The translations under genes and the position numbers were made by a program. From contig NZ_CADEFI010000034.1 of assembly GCF_902826555.1 (NCBI RefSeq), positions 1 through 36,878 of the forward strand: a DNA stretch of 36,878 bases, in the 5' to 3' direction. This DNA is from an uncultured Hyphomicrobium sp. GTDB lineage: Bacteria; Pseudomonadota; Alphaproteobacteria; Rhizobiales; Hyphomicrobiaceae. Positions within the stretch are counted from its first letter, which is position 1; every line of letters starts with the position of its first letter. Below the pieces are notes generated by a model that saw nothing but the letters and a program-made list of their open reading frames with translations, made no database searches and was not told the DNA's origin. Below are positions 19,600 through 28,145 of the stretch, piece after piece.

Positions 19600-20412
19600 C
19601 TAGCCTCCGGGCGTGAAGTTGCGCAGGTCCTGCTGCAGCTTCTCGGGGGTCATCAGCTCCTCGATGCGGGCGAGCCCGGGGAAGGTTTCGATCAGCCACT
19701 GTCCGAGCGACTGGATGGAGAACCAGTCGAAGACGTTGAGGAAGGCGATGCCGGTCAGCACCAGGAGCGCACCCATGAGCTTCTCCATGAGACCCAGATG
19801 GCGGCGGAAACGCTGCATGAAAGACAAGAACGGGCGGATGGCGACGGCCGCCAGAACAAACGGAACACCGAGCCCCAGAGAATAAACGGCGAGCAGGCGC
19901 ACGCCCGCTCCGAGGCTCGCCTCGTTGGCGGCCAGCGCCAGCACGGTCGAAAGGATGGGGCCGATGCAGGGTGTCCAGCCGAAGGCAAAGGCGAGACCCA
20001 TCACGTAGGCACCGGCGAAGCTCGCGCCCTCGTTGGCGTGATGATAGCGCGTGTCGGTGGCCAGGAATGGAATGTGCAGCAGCCCGAGGAAATGCAGGCC
20101 GAAGAGAATGATGACGACTCCCGCGGCCATGGACAGCTCGGCGCGCCAGGTCTGGATGAATTGCCCGATGAGCGACGCGCTGGCGCCGAGCGCGATGAAA
20201 ACCGTGGTGAAGCCCAGCACGAAGAAAATCGACGCCAGCACGACGCGGCGCCACACGGTCCGCTCGAGCCCCTTCTCGTGCGACAGCTCCTCGAAGGTTG
20301 TACCTCCGAGGTAGCCGAGATAGGGCGGCACGAGGGGCAACACGCATGGGGACAGGAAGCTCACCAGACCCGCGAGCGCGACGCCGAGATAAAGGTGGGC
20401 TTCAGCAAACAA
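19600..20412 (-). CDS. ccdA: Cytochrome c biogenesis / thiol transport protein CcdA
   Basis: Polytopic inner-membrane protein of the CcdA/DsbD-beta family that carries reducing equivalents from cytosolic thioredoxin to the periplasm, typically for cytochrome c maturation. Seen: 270 aa and about six TM segments, with the two redox cysteines in their usual settings, [17 protein letters not shown] (Cys23) and [13 protein letters not shown] (Cys149). The N-terminus starts directly in the first TM segment. The start is TTG at 20412, supported by GGGGAG 6 bases upstream; no ATG/GTG fits better, since the pgk stop is only 11 bases upstream. The 40-residue C-terminal tail (about 230-270) is more hydrophilic. 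Its periplasmic partner (CcsX/ResA/TlpA type) is not in the window. Confidence 0.93.
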   Translation of the reverse strand: MFAEAHLYLGVALAGLVSFLSPCVLPLVPPYLGYLGGTTFEELSHEKGLERTVWRRVVLASIFFVLGFTTVFIALGASASLIGQFIQTWRAELSMAAGVVIILFGLHFLGLLHIPFLATDTRYHHANEGASFAGAYVMGLAFAFGWTPCIGPILSTVLALAANEASLGAGVRLLAVYSLGLGVPFVLAAVAIRPFLSFMQRFRRHLGLMEKLMGALLVLTGIAFLNVFDWFSIQSLGQWLIETFPGLARIEELMTPEKLQQDLRNFTPGG

Positions 20413-20423
20413 GGTTCACTCCC

Positions 20424-21623
20424 CTACTTCGCAAGCGCGGCGACGCCAGGGAGCTCACGGCCTTCGAGCCATTCGAGGAAGGCTCCGCCGGCGCTCGAGA
20501 CGTAAGTGAAGTCGTCGGTCACGCCGGCTGCGTTGAGGGCCGCCACCGTATCGCCGCCACCGGCGACGGAGACGAGTGTTCCGGCTTTGGTGCGCTCCGC
20601 CGCAGCACGCGCGAGCGCAAACGTGCCCTCGCCGAAGGGCGCGATCTCGAAGGCGCCGAGGGGGCCGTTCCAGAGCAGCGTCTCGCAACGCGACAGCACA
20701 TCGACATAGTGACCAACTGCCTTCGGCCCGACGTCGAGGATCATGTCGGCCGGCTCGACGTCGGTGGTCAGCACGGTGCGGGCGGGCGCGCCGGCCTCGA
20801 AGCGCTCGGCGACGACGAGGTCCTGCGGCAGCACGATCTCGCAGCTGCGGGACTTGGCCGCGTGCATGATCTCGCGCGCCGTCTCGACGAGGTCGGGCTC
20901 GGCCAGCGAGCGGCCGATCTCGAGGCCGCCAGCGAGGAGGAATGTGTTGGCCATGCCGCCGCCGATGATCAGCTTGTCGACCTTGGCGGAGAGATTGGTG
21001 AGAACCGGGATCTTGGTCGAGACCTTGGCGCCGCCGACGACGGCTGCGACGGGGCGCTTCGGATTCTCGAGCGCCTTACGCAGCGCGTTGATCTCCTCCA
21101 TCATCAAGGGCCCTGCATAGGCCGGAAGGAGGCGCGCCAGGCCTTCGGTCGAGGCATGGGCGCGATGGGCCGCCGAGAAAGCATCGTTGACGAAGATGTC
21201 GCCCAGCGCTGCGAGCGCCTTCGTGAACTCGGGGTCGTTCTTCTCCTCACCTTTGTGGAAGCGCGTGTTTTCAAGCACGATGATGCCGCCATTGGGGAGC
21301 GCGGTGACGGCGCTGCCGGCAGCGTCACCCACACAGTCCGGCGCGAGCGCGACCGGCAGCCCGGCGAGCTTGCCGAGCTCGGCGGCCACCGGAGCCAGCG
21401 AGTTCTCCCGGTCGGGGCCATCCTTGGGGCGGCCGAAGTGGGACAGCACGATCACGCGGGCGCCGCGGCTGGCGAGGCTTTTGAGTCCCGGCACGACCCG
21501 CTCGAGACGCGTCGCATCCGTGACGACGCCATTCTTGGCCGGCACGTTGAGGTCGGCGCGCACGAGCACGCGCTTGCCTGAGAGGTCGAGGCCGTCGGTC
21601 GTCTTGAGCTTGTCGAGATCCAT
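20424..21623 (-). CDS. pgk: Phosphoglycerate kinase
   Basis: Transfers phosphate between 1,3-bisphosphoglycerate and ADP in glycolysis/gluconeogenesis (and the Calvin cycle, if present). Seen: RVLVRADLNVPAKNG near the N-terminus, SHFGRPKDG, ENTRFHKGEEKND, NDAFSAAHRAHAST, VVGGAKVSTKI, the hinge region, LWNGPLGAFEI, and the C-terminal nucleotide loop SVAGGGDTVAALN. All are intact over 399 aa. The ATG at 21623 has only a weak ribosome-binding site but lies 7 bases from the tkt stop, so translation may be coupled. gapA, which usually sits between tkt and pgk in this order of bacteria, is absent here. Confidence 0.97.
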   Translation of the reverse strand: MDLDKLKTTDGLDLSGKRVLVRADLNVPAKNGVVTDATRLERVVPGLKSLASRGARVIVLSHFGRPKDGPDRENSLAPVAAELGKLAGLPVALAPDCVGDAAGSAVTALPNGGIIVLENTRFHKGEEKNDPEFTKALAALGDIFVNDAFSAAHRAHASTEGLARLLPAYAGPLMMEEINALRKALENPKRPVAAVVGGAKVSTKIPVLTNLSAKVDKLIIGGGMANTFLLAGGLEIGRSLAEPDLVETAREIMHAAKSRSCEIVLPQDLVVAERFEAGAPARTVLTTDVEPADMILDVGPKAVGHYVDVLSRCETLLWNGPLGAFEIAPFGEGTFALARAAAERTKAGTLVSVAGGGDTVAALNAAGVTDDFTYVSSAGGAFLEWLEGRELPGVAALAK

Positions 21624-21630
21624 TTGTGTC

Positions 21631-23643
21631 TCAAGCTTTCTTGGTGATGTCGCGGGCGGCGTCGGCGATCTTGGCGGCGGTCAGGCCGAAGTGCTCGAAC
21701 GCCTTCGGGCCGGGCGCCGAGACGCCGAAGTCCGAGAGGCCGATGAAGCGATCGCCCGGACGCAGCCATTCGTGCCACCCCTGGGCAACAGCAGCCTCGA
21801 CGGCGATGCGCGGCGCGGTGCCGAGCACCTCTTCACGGTAGGATTGCGGCTGGGTGCGGAACAGCTCGAACGACGGCAGTGAGACGACGGCGGCGTTGAT
21901 ACCGTCTTTTGCCAGCGCGGCTGCGGCCTCGGCGACGAGCCCGACCTCGGAGCCGGTGGCGATGAGCGTGACGTCGCGCTTCTTGCCGCCGCTCACCACA
22001 TAGCCGCCCTTGGCGGATGCGTTCTCCGCTGCGGCTCCGCTGCGGAGCACGGTCGGCACGGCCTGGCGCGAAAGCGCGAGAACGGTGGGCCGCGCGGTGT
22101 TCGAGAGCGCGATCTCCCAGGCTTCGGCCGTCTCCAGCGCGTCCGCCGGGCGGAGCACGAGCAGGTTCGGGATGGCTCTCAGCGCGGCCAAGTGCTCGAT
22201 AGGCTGGTGCGTGGGGCCGTCCTCGCCGAGGCCAATGCTATCGTGCGTCATGACGTAGATGACGCGCTGATGCATGAGCGCGGAGAGGCGGATCGAGGGG
22301 CGGCAGTAGTCGGTGAAAACGAGGAACGTGGCACCGTACGGAATGAAGCCGCCATGCAGCGCGATGCCGTTCATGGCGGCAGCCATGCCGTGCTCGCGCA
22401 CGCCGTAGTGGATGTAATCACCGGTGAAATTGCCGGGCTCGATGGCCTTGTGATGCTTGGTGCGCGTGCCGTTGGAGGGCGTGAGATCGGCCGATCCTCC
22501 GAGCAGCTCCGGAACGGCGGGCACGAGATGCTCGAGCGTCAGCTGCGACCAGACGCGGGTCGCGCGCTTGGCCGTGTCGGCGGCGAACTGTGCCTTGGCG
22601 GCGGCGATGGCGTCGGCGATGGTTTTGGTGCGCGAAGCGGCGGCCGGTGTCTCGAAAGCGGCCTTGGCCTCGGCCGGCGCCTTGTCTAGACGCTTTTTCC
22701 AGGCGGCGTTCTCGGCCGCACCCTTGGCGCCGAGCGCGCGCCAGGCGTCGAGGACGGGAGACGGAATTTCAAAAGGTGCCGCGCTCCAGCCGAGCTTTTC
22801 GCGCGTGCCCTTGATCTCCTCGGCGCCGAGCGGCTCGCCATGGGTCGACGACTTGCCGGCCTTGGTCGGTGCGCCGTAGCCGATCACCGTCTTGCAGGCG
22901 ATCAGCCAGGGTTTGGCGCTGTCGCCGCGGGCCTTCTTCAGAGCTGCGGAGATGGCTTTCGGATCGTGGCCATCGACACGGATGGTGTTCCAGCCCGAGG
23001 CCTCGAAGCGGGCCACCTGATTGTCGGACACGGACAAGCTGGTCGGGCCGTCGATGGAAATCGAATTGTCGTCCCAGAGCACGATCAGCTTGCCGAGCTT
23101 CAAATGGCCGGCGAGCGAAATAGCCTCCTGGCTGATGCCCTCCATCAGGCAGCCGTCGCCGGCAAGGCAATAGGTGTGATGGGCCACCAGATCGTCGCCG
23201 AAGCGGGCGTTGAGCAGACGCTCGGCGAGCGCCATGCCGACGGCGTTGCCGATGCCCTGCCCGAGGGGGCCGGTGGTGGTCTCGATGCCGGGCGCGTGGC
23301 CGTACTCGGGGTGGCCAGCCGTGCGGAAGCCGAGCTGCCGGAAGTTTTCCAGCTGGCCGATGTCCATGTCCGGATAGCCCGTGAGGTACAGCAGCGAATA
23401 GAGCAGCATGGAGCCGTGACCGGCGGAGAGCACGAAGCGATCGCGGTTCGCCCAGGTGGGGTCCTTGGGGTCGAAGCGCAGTACGTCCGTGAACAGCACG
23501 GTGGCGACGTCGGCCATGCCCATCGGCATGCCCGGGTGGCCGGAGTTGGCCTTCTGCACCGCGTCCATGGCGAGGGCGCGGATCGCGTTCGCCATGTCCC
23601 GGGTGCCCACCGGCGCCGATTTCGTCTCTGCTGCCTCACCCAT
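21631..23643 (-). CDS. tkt: Transketolase
   Basis: Thiamine-diphosphate enzyme that transfers two-carbon units between ketose and aldose phosphates in the pentose phosphate (and Calvin) pathway. Seen: N-terminal ANSGHPGMPMG, GHPEYGHAPGIETTTGPLGQG, the thiamine-diphosphate/Mg motif GDGCLMEGISQEA with WDDNSISIDG, the pyrimidine-domain DSIGLGEDGPTHQPIEHL (catalytic histidines and cofactor-binding Glu region), RPADALET, and the C-terminal domain ending in DAARDITKKA. The 670 aa length is standard. The ATG at 23643 has GGAAGGA about 11 bases upstream. It is the first gene of the tkt-pgk-ccdA-thiD run; no clear promoter was recognised in the 130 bases before it. Confidence 0.97.
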   Translation of the reverse strand: MGEAAETKSAPVGTRDMANAIRALAMDAVQKANSGHPGMPMGMADVATVLFTDVLRFDPKDPTWANRDRFVLSAGHGSMLLYSLLYLTGYPDMDIGQLENFRQLGFRTAGHPEYGHAPGIETTTGPLGQGIGNAVGMALAERLLNARFGDDLVAHHTYCLAGDGCLMEGISQEAISLAGHLKLGKLIVLWDDNSISIDGPTSLSVSDNQVARFEASGWNTIRVDGHDPKAISAALKKARGDSAKPWLIACKTVIGYGAPTKAGKSSTHGEPLGAEEIKGTREKLGWSAAPFEIPSPVLDAWRALGAKGAAENAAWKKRLDKAPAEAKAAFETPAAASRTKTIADAIAAAKAQFAADTAKRATRVWSQLTLEHLVPAVPELLGGSADLTPSNGTRTKHHKAIEPGNFTGDYIHYGVREHGMAAAMNGIALHGGFIPYGATFLVFTDYCRPSIRLSALMHQRVIYVMTHDSIGLGEDGPTHQPIEHLAALRAIPNLLVLRPADALETAEAWEIALSNTARPTVLALSRQAVPTVLRSGAAAENASAKGGYVVSGGKKRDVTLIATGSEVGLVAEAAAALAKDGINAAVVSLPSFELFRTQPQSYREEVLGTAPRIAVEAAVAQGWHEWLRPGDRFIGLSDFGVSAPGPKAFEHFGLTAAKIADAARDITKKA

Positions 23644-23773
23644 TGCTGCCCGGTCCTTCCCGCAAAATGAATTGGGGGCACATTTAACGGGGGGATGGGG
23701 CCGCGTCTACCGCGCTAAAGGCGCGCGCGACGTATCCACACGCGGGCTCATGTGCAGTGCAGCACGCGCCAAT

Positions 23774-25675
23774 TCAAGGCGTCTGCTCGGCAACCGGCGC
23801 ATCCGGAGCCAGCGGCTTCTCCTGGGGCAGCGCAGCGGGTGCGGGAGGTTTGGCGGCTTTCGGCGGCTTGTTGTCCTTTTCACGCGCCTGCTCGGCCGCA
23901 TCCTCGGCAAAAAGCTGCTCCAGCGTGGCGAGGTCGCTCCGGGCCTTGGCCTGCAGCTTTTCCATGTCGCTGTAGTGGGCGTAGTCCTCCATGAGGCGGC
24001 GCTCGTCGTGCTCGCGGAAGGTCTCGATCACGCGCTCGCTCTCGCGCTCGGTGTGGCCGAGGCCGACCAGGATCTCGCGCGTGGTTTCGAGAGCCGAAAG
24101 GAACGTCTCGCGCTGAATGTTGGTGACGCCGGCATCGAGCAGCTTGTGGGCGTGGTTGCGGTTGCGGGCGCGGGCGAAAACGGGCACGTCCGGATGGCGG
24201 GTGCGCACGTACTCCGCCGCACGCAGGGATGCTTCGATATCGTCGATGGCGATAACGAAGGCGCGCGCCTTGCCAATCTGGGCCGCCTCAAGAATTTCGG
24301 GTCGGCTGGCGTCACCATAGAACGCCTTGGAGCCGAATTTCTGCACGAGATCCACCTGCTCGGCCGAGATCTCCAGGGCGATAAGGGGGATTTTCTTGCC
24401 GCGCAGGATGCGAGCGACGATCTGGCCGTAGCGTCCGAAGCCGGCAATGACGACGTGCTCGTCCTTGGATGGGAGCTTGTCGTCGTAGACGGGCAACGCG
24501 CCTTGCGCGGTCCGCCGTGTTGCCAGGAACCGCTCGGCGGCGAGCAACAGGGGCGTCGCCGCCATGGAGAGCGTAACCACGAGGACGAGGAGATCGCTCA
24601 TGGGGTCGGACAGCACACCCTGGGCGACGGCGGCCGTGAGCAGCACGAACGCGAACTCGCCGCCCTGGCTCAGCGACAGGCCGAGGCGCACTGCCGGCCG
24701 CGATGCGAGGCCCGAGCGGCGGCCGAGCCCGTAGAGGATCAAGGTCTTTGTCGCCACAAGGGCGGCTGCGAGCAGCAGCACCTTCACCGGATCAGCAAAG
24801 AGGATCGTGAGATCCATCGACATGCCGATGGCGGTGAAAAAGAGGCCCAGGAGCAAGCCCTGGAAAGGTTGCAGATCGGCCTCGAGCTGATGGCGGTAGG
24901 AACTTTCGGCCAGAAGCGCACCGGCGATGAAGGCCCCCAGCGCGGCCGACAGGCCGGCCATCTGCATCAGCATGGCGACGCCGACGACGGTCAGCAGGCC
25001 GGCGGCCGTCATGGCCTCCTTGACCTGCGTGCGGGCGACGAGGCGCAGGAGCTTGTCGAGCACGAAGTGACCGATCAGCACAACGATGACGATGACAGCC
25101 AAACCGCGGACGGCGGCCTTAAAGTCCATGGTGCTCACGACGTCGGCAGCGGTGGTGGCAAACAGCGGTGCCAGTGCGATCAGCGGGATGGCGGCAAGGT
25201 CCTGGAACAGCAGCACGGCGAAGCCCAAGCGGCCGTGGCGTGCCGCGAGGTCGCCCTGCTCCTCCATCACCTGCAGCGCGAACGCGGTCGAGGACAGCGC
25301 AAGCGCCAGCCCGACGAACAGGGCCGGCTTCCAGGTGAGCCCGAAGACGATCGCGGCCGCGGCCAGCAGTAGGCCCGTCACAAGCACCTGAGCGCCGCCG
25401 AGATTGAAGATGGCATTGCGCATGGCCCAGAGGCGCTTTGGGCGCAGCTCGAGACCGATCAGGAACAGCAGGAAGACGATGCCGAACTCGGAAAGCTCAA
25501 GAATCTCGTGGGCGTCGTACGGCGTGAAGACGTGGCGCAGAACGTGCGGGCCGAGCAGGATGCCCGCCAGCAGGTAGCCCAGCACGGTGCCGATGCCAAA
25601 GCGGCGCGCCAACGGTGGTGCGATGGCCATCGCAGCGAGCAACAAAGCGATCTCGGACAGCGTCACGTGCAGCAT
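23774..25675 (-). CDS. KefB/KefC-type monovalent cation:proton antiporter with RCK domain
   Basis: CPA2-family inner-membrane K+ efflux/H+ antiporter. Seen: about 12-13 TM segments in residues 1-385, with FGIGTVLGYLLAGILLGPH, FGIVFLLFLIGLELRPKRLW, LALALSSTAFALQVM, GRLGFAVLLFQDLAAIPLI and GLSAALGAFIAGALLAES as Kef hallmarks. A cytosolic Rossmann RCK/TrkA-N domain starting at about 404 (VVIAGFGRYGQIVARIL, FYGDASRPEIL) is followed by a charged helical region and a Pro/Ala/Lys-rich 40-residue tail. In E. coli such proteins are gated by glutathione adducts. No KefF/KefG-type ancillary oxidoreductase is adjacent. Length 633 aa. The ATG at 25675 is preceded by a weak ribosome-binding site. It diverges from the ECF sigma gene. 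Confidence 0.92.
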   Translation of the reverse strand: MLHVTLSEIALLLAAMAIAPPLARRFGIGTVLGYLLAGILLGPHVLRHVFTPYDAHEILELSEFGIVFLLFLIGLELRPKRLWAMRNAIFNLGGAQVLVTGLLLAAAAIVFGLTWKPALFVGLALALSSTAFALQVMEEQGDLAARHGRLGFAVLLFQDLAAIPLIALAPLFATTAADVVSTMDFKAAVRGLAVIVIVVLIGHFVLDKLLRLVARTQVKEAMTAAGLLTVVGVAMLMQMAGLSAALGAFIAGALLAESSYRHQLEADLQPFQGLLLGLFFTAIGMSMDLTILFADPVKVLLLAAALVATKTLILYGLGRRSGLASRPAVRLGLSLSQGGEFAFVLLTAAVAQGVLSDPMSDLLVLVVTLSMAATPLLLAAERFLATRRTAQGALPVYDDKLPSKDEHVVIAGFGRYGQIVARILRGKKIPLIALEISAEQVDLVQKFGSKAFYGDASRPEILEAAQIGKARAFVIAIDDIEASLRAAEYVRTRHPDVPVFARARNRNHAHKLLDAGVTNIQRETFLSALETTREILVGLGHTERESERVIETFREHDERRLMEDYAHYSDMEKLQAKARSDLATLEQLFAEDAAEQAREKDNKPPKAAKPPAPAALPQEKPLAPDAPVAEQTP

Positions 25676-25766
25676 CGTTCACCGAGTCGGTGGAGGGGTT
25701 TGGTACCTATCTTCACAGGCCGGCAGGGCCCGCGTCCAGTGTTCCGGCCTCCGTGCGCGCATTTGC

Positions 25767-25795
25767 CGATCCAAAGGCCCGTTTCCTGCGTATGT
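25767..25795 (+). promoter_or_regulatory. Candidate sigma-E (RpoE/ECF11) autoregulated promoter
   Basis: CGATCC (25767-25772), an 18-base spacer, and TATGT (25791-25795) closely resemble the Rhodobacter RpoE promoter pattern TGATCC-N18-TAAGA as I recall it, and lie about 64 bases before the proposed sigma start. RpoE-ChrR operons are characteristically autoregulated, which is why I give weight to the match. The match is by eye; one -35 and two -10 positions differ. Confidence 0.55.
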
Positions 25796-25858
25796 CCCCA
25801 AAATGGGGCGGATGACGCGCTTTTAAGCACGTCGCTGGATTGGCCGCGGGGTTCGGGT

Positions 25859-26455
25859 ATGCTCAAGGTTCTCCAAGAGGGACGCGCCCGGCGATCCCTT
25901 GCTGCCGATGCCCCGAGGACGATGGCTGATCTCCTGCAACGTGTTGCCGCGAATGGCGACGTCGAAGCCTTCAAGGCGCTCTTCGAAGCGTATGCGCCGC
26001 GCGTGAAATCTTACATGCTGCGGCAGGGGGCCGACGCCGCCACCGCGGAGGAGCTTGCGCAGGAAACCTTGCTCGCTGTGTGGCGGAAGGCGGCGCTCTA
26101 CTCCGATGAAAAGGGCAGTGCGACAACGTGGATCTTCACGATCGCACGCAATCTTCGCATCGACCGCCTGCGCAAGGAGGTGGTCTGGCAGCCTTTGCCC
26201 GAGAACAATGACGAACGCCCGTCGGAAGATCCGTCGCCCGAAGAGGACCTTTCGGAGCGCGAACGCGCCGAGCGGGTGCGTGCCATGCTCTCTGAATTGC
26301 CGCCGGACCAATCCGAAGTGGTCAATCTCGCGTTTATCGAGGGTCTGTCGCACAGCGAGATCGCCACGCGACTGGATTTACCGCTCGGCACGGTGAAATC
26401 GCGCATGCGCCTCGCGTACCAGAAGATCCGCGATGCGCTCGAGGACTTGAGATAG
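25859..26455 (+). CDS. rpoE: ECF sigma factor, RpoE/ChrR-partnered (ECF11-like)
   Basis: Group IV sigma factor, probably directing a singlet-oxygen/photo-oxidative or electrophile stress response and held inactive by the ChrR protein encoded next. Seen: region 2 at about residues 22-90 (FKALFEAYAPRVKSYMLRQG, AEELAQETLLAVWRKA, TWIFTIARNLRIDRLRK), an acidic linker (DERPSEDPSPEEDLSE), and region 4 at about 135-195 (LSELPPDQSEVVNLAFIEGL, SHSEIATRLDLPLGTVKSRM). Length 198 aa from the ATG at 25859. The frame is open about 350 bases further upstream, but that part is antisense to the antiporter gene and holds the promoter candidate. An ATG at 25922 would give 177 aa starting just before region 2. 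Its stop is 2 bases before chrR. Confidence 0.92.
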   Translation: MLKVLQEGRARRSLAADAPRTMADLLQRVAANGDVEAFKALFEAYAPRVKSYMLRQGADAATAEELAQETLLAVWRKAALYSDEKGSATTWIFTIARNLRIDRLRKEVVWQPLPENNDERPSEDPSPEEDLSERERAERVRAMLSELPPDQSEVVNLAFIEGLSHSEIATRLDLPLGTVKSRMRLAYQKIRDALEDLR

Positions 26456-26457
26456 CT

Positions 26458-27096
26458 ATGACGATGACGATCACGCATCACCCGGATGTCTCGACGTTGA
26501 TGTGCTGCTCGGCCGGGAGCCAGCCCGAGGCTTGTGCAGCCGTCATCGCGTCGCATCTTGCCGTGTGCCCCCAGTGTCGCGCCGAAGTGCGTCGCATGCA
26601 GAAGATCGGCGTGGCGCTGTTCGAAAAGCTCGAGCCCGAAAGTGTTGCTGTTCCTCCTCCCGTCGTGAAGCTTCGAGCTGCGGAAGCGGACGATGTTGAA
26701 ACGAGCAAGCCGTGCGTGCTCAGTGCGGGCGAGATTCCCCAGTTCCTGGTCTCTTGCGTCGGACCTTGCCTGGACGGGATGACGTGGGAGCCGGTGGCGC
26801 GCGGGATATGGACGCACGCCATTGCTCTGTCGCCAGGAGCTTGCGGGGACTTGCGCCTGCTCAAGGTTGCGCCGGGCGGCTCGTTTCCCGAGCACGGTCA
26901 CGTAGGCTGGGAGCTCACCCTCGTGCTCCGCGGAAGCTATTCAGACGAGTTCGGGACTTTTCTGGCTGGAGATGTGGCGGATCTCGACGAGGATGCGCGC
27001 CATCATCCGGTTGCCTGCCCGAACGCCGGTTGCATCTGCCTGATGGCGAGCGAGCACAAGCCGCCTCTGTTCGGTGGTGCGGATCGCCAAAAATAA
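26458..27096 (+). CDS. chrR: ChrR-type zinc anti-sigma factor with cupin domain
   Basis: Binds and inhibits the adjacent ECF sigma factor; singlet oxygen releases the sigma in Rhodobacter. Seen: 212 aa; an N-terminal anti-sigma domain with zinc ligands His7/His8, His33, Cys37 and Cys40 (SHLAVCPQC); and a C-terminal ChrR cupin with PEHGHVGWELTLVLRG (His146, His148, Glu152) and His182/183 in RHHPVAC, plus Cys192 and Cys194 in GCICLMAS, the counterparts of the cysteine pair in Rhodobacter ChrR. All metal ligands are preserved, so metal-controlled inhibition is expected. The ATG at 26458 follows the sigma stop by 2 bases. Target genes often linked to this pair (photolyase, cyclopropane fatty acid synthase) are not adjacent. 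Confidence 0.93.
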   Translation: MTMTITHHPDVSTLMCCSAGSQPEACAAVIASHLAVCPQCRAEVRRMQKIGVALFEKLEPESVAVPPPVVKLRAAEADDVETSKPCVLSAGEIPQFLVSCVGPCLDGMTWEPVARGIWTHAIALSPGACGDLRLLKVAPGGSFPEHGHVGWELTLVLRGSYSDEFGTFLAGDVADLDEDARHHPVACPNAGCICLMASEHKPPLFGGADRQK

Positions 27097-27112
27097 CGCC
27101 GTCCAGCCGAGG

Positions 27113-27970
27113 CTAGACCGCCGCGCGGCTCTTCGTCAGCGCGTCGAGCGCCATCAGTTCGCGCATCAGCGGCTCGAAATCCTTGAGCGGCAGCATATTG
27201 GGCCCGTCGGAGGGCGCGATGTCGGGCGCCTCGTGGGTCTCGATGAAGAGCCCCGCGACACCCACAGCCACAGCGGCGCGCGCGAGCACCGGCACGAAGC
27301 GACGGTCGCCGCCCGAGCTGCCGCCGAGGCCGCCCGGTTGCTGCACGGCGTGGGTGGCGTCGAAGATCACCGGCGCGCCGGTCTCGGCCATCTGCGGCAA
27401 GCTGCGCATGTCGACCACCAGCGTGTTGTAGCCGAAGGACGTGCCGCGCTCGGTCAGGAGCACGTTCGGATTGCCGGAACCGACGATCTTGGCCACCACG
27501 TTCTTCATGTCCCAAGGGGCCAGAAACTGCCCCTTCTTGACCTTGATGACACGGCCAGTCTTGGCGGCGGCGATCAAAAGATCGGTCTGGCGGCAGAGAA
27601 AGGCTGGAATCTGCAGCACGTCGGCGACCGGTGCCACGGCGGCGCACTGCTCCTTTTCGTGCACGTCGGTGACGATGGGGAGGCCGAGCTTCTCGCGGAT
27701 CTCGGCGAAGACGTCGATGGCCGCGTCGAGGCCGATGCCGCGCTTGCCGGAGAGCGACGTGCGGTTGGCCTTGTCGAAGGATGACTTGTAGACGAGCCCG
27801 AGGCCGAGCCGGCCGGCCACCTCCTTCAACGCGCCCGCCATCTCCAACGCATGCGCGCGGCTTTCCATCTGGCAGGGACCGGCGAAGACGACGATAGGGG
27901 CGTCGTTGGCGGCGGAGAACGCGCCGATGGCGACGCGCGAGTTCGGCTTGATCGGATCGTGCTGGGTCAT
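27113..27970 (-). CDS. kdsA: 3-deoxy-8-phosphooctulonate (KDO8P) synthase, metal-dependent type
   Basis: Condenses phosphoenolpyruvate with arabinose 5-phosphate to KDO8P, the precursor of the inner-core LPS sugar KDO. Seen: 285 aa TIM-barrel with FAGPCQMESRAHA, FDKANRTS, DVHEKEQC, KVKKGQFLAPWDMKN, TERGTSFGYN, FDATHAVQQPGG and IETHEAPD. Cys33 in AGPC stands where the metal-independent E. coli enzyme has Asn. With the later His (ATHAVQ), Glu (IETHE) and Asp (PSDGPN), a full metal site is present, so this is the metal-dependent class. The ATG at 27970 has no good ribosome-binding site. It stands alone, without the usual eno/pyrG neighbours, converging on chrR and diverging from trpG. Confidence 0.95.
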   Translation of the reverse strand: MTQHDPIKPNSRVAIGAFSAANDAPIVVFAGPCQMESRAHALEMAGALKEVAGRLGLGLVYKSSFDKANRTSLSGKRGIGLDAAIDVFAEIREKLGLPIVTDVHEKEQCAAVAPVADVLQIPAFLCRQTDLLIAAAKTGRVIKVKKGQFLAPWDMKNVVAKIVGSGNPNVLLTERGTSFGYNTLVVDMRSLPQMAETGAPVIFDATHAVQQPGGLGGSSGGDRRFVPVLARAAVAVGVAGLFIETHEAPDIAPSDGPNMLPLKDFEPLMRELMALDALTKSRAAV

Positions 27971-28051
27971 GGGGCCACTTATAATTGCTTCTGACGCCCA
28001 GGGGGAGAGCCCTTTCCGGGGTCTCCTCAGCCAATTCAGCCCGCCCCGCGC

Positions 28052-28080
28052 TTGACGCTTGCGCGCCAGGTTTCTACACC
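28052..28080 (+). promoter_or_regulatory. Candidate trpG promoter
   Basis: TTGACG (28052-28057), 17-base spacer, TACACC (28075-28080): a good sigma-70-type pair about 65 bases before trpG. I looked for a Trp-rich leader peptide or attenuator in the leader and did not see one. Confidence 0.45.
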
Positions 28081-28145
28081 CACATCAGGGCATTGGGACG
28101 CCGGGCCGGCTGGCGTCTCCTGGATCCCCCGAGGCCTGCTCAGAA

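Noticed and set aside
25508-25858. N-terminal extension of the sigma factor
   Set aside because: Overlaps the antiporter gene antisense, contains the promoter candidate, and has no sigma-factor similarity.
27978-27985. TATAAT/TATAAG box just before kdsA
   Set aside because: No -35 at a proper distance on either strand; on the minus strand it would give a leaderless mRNA, which I cannot support.
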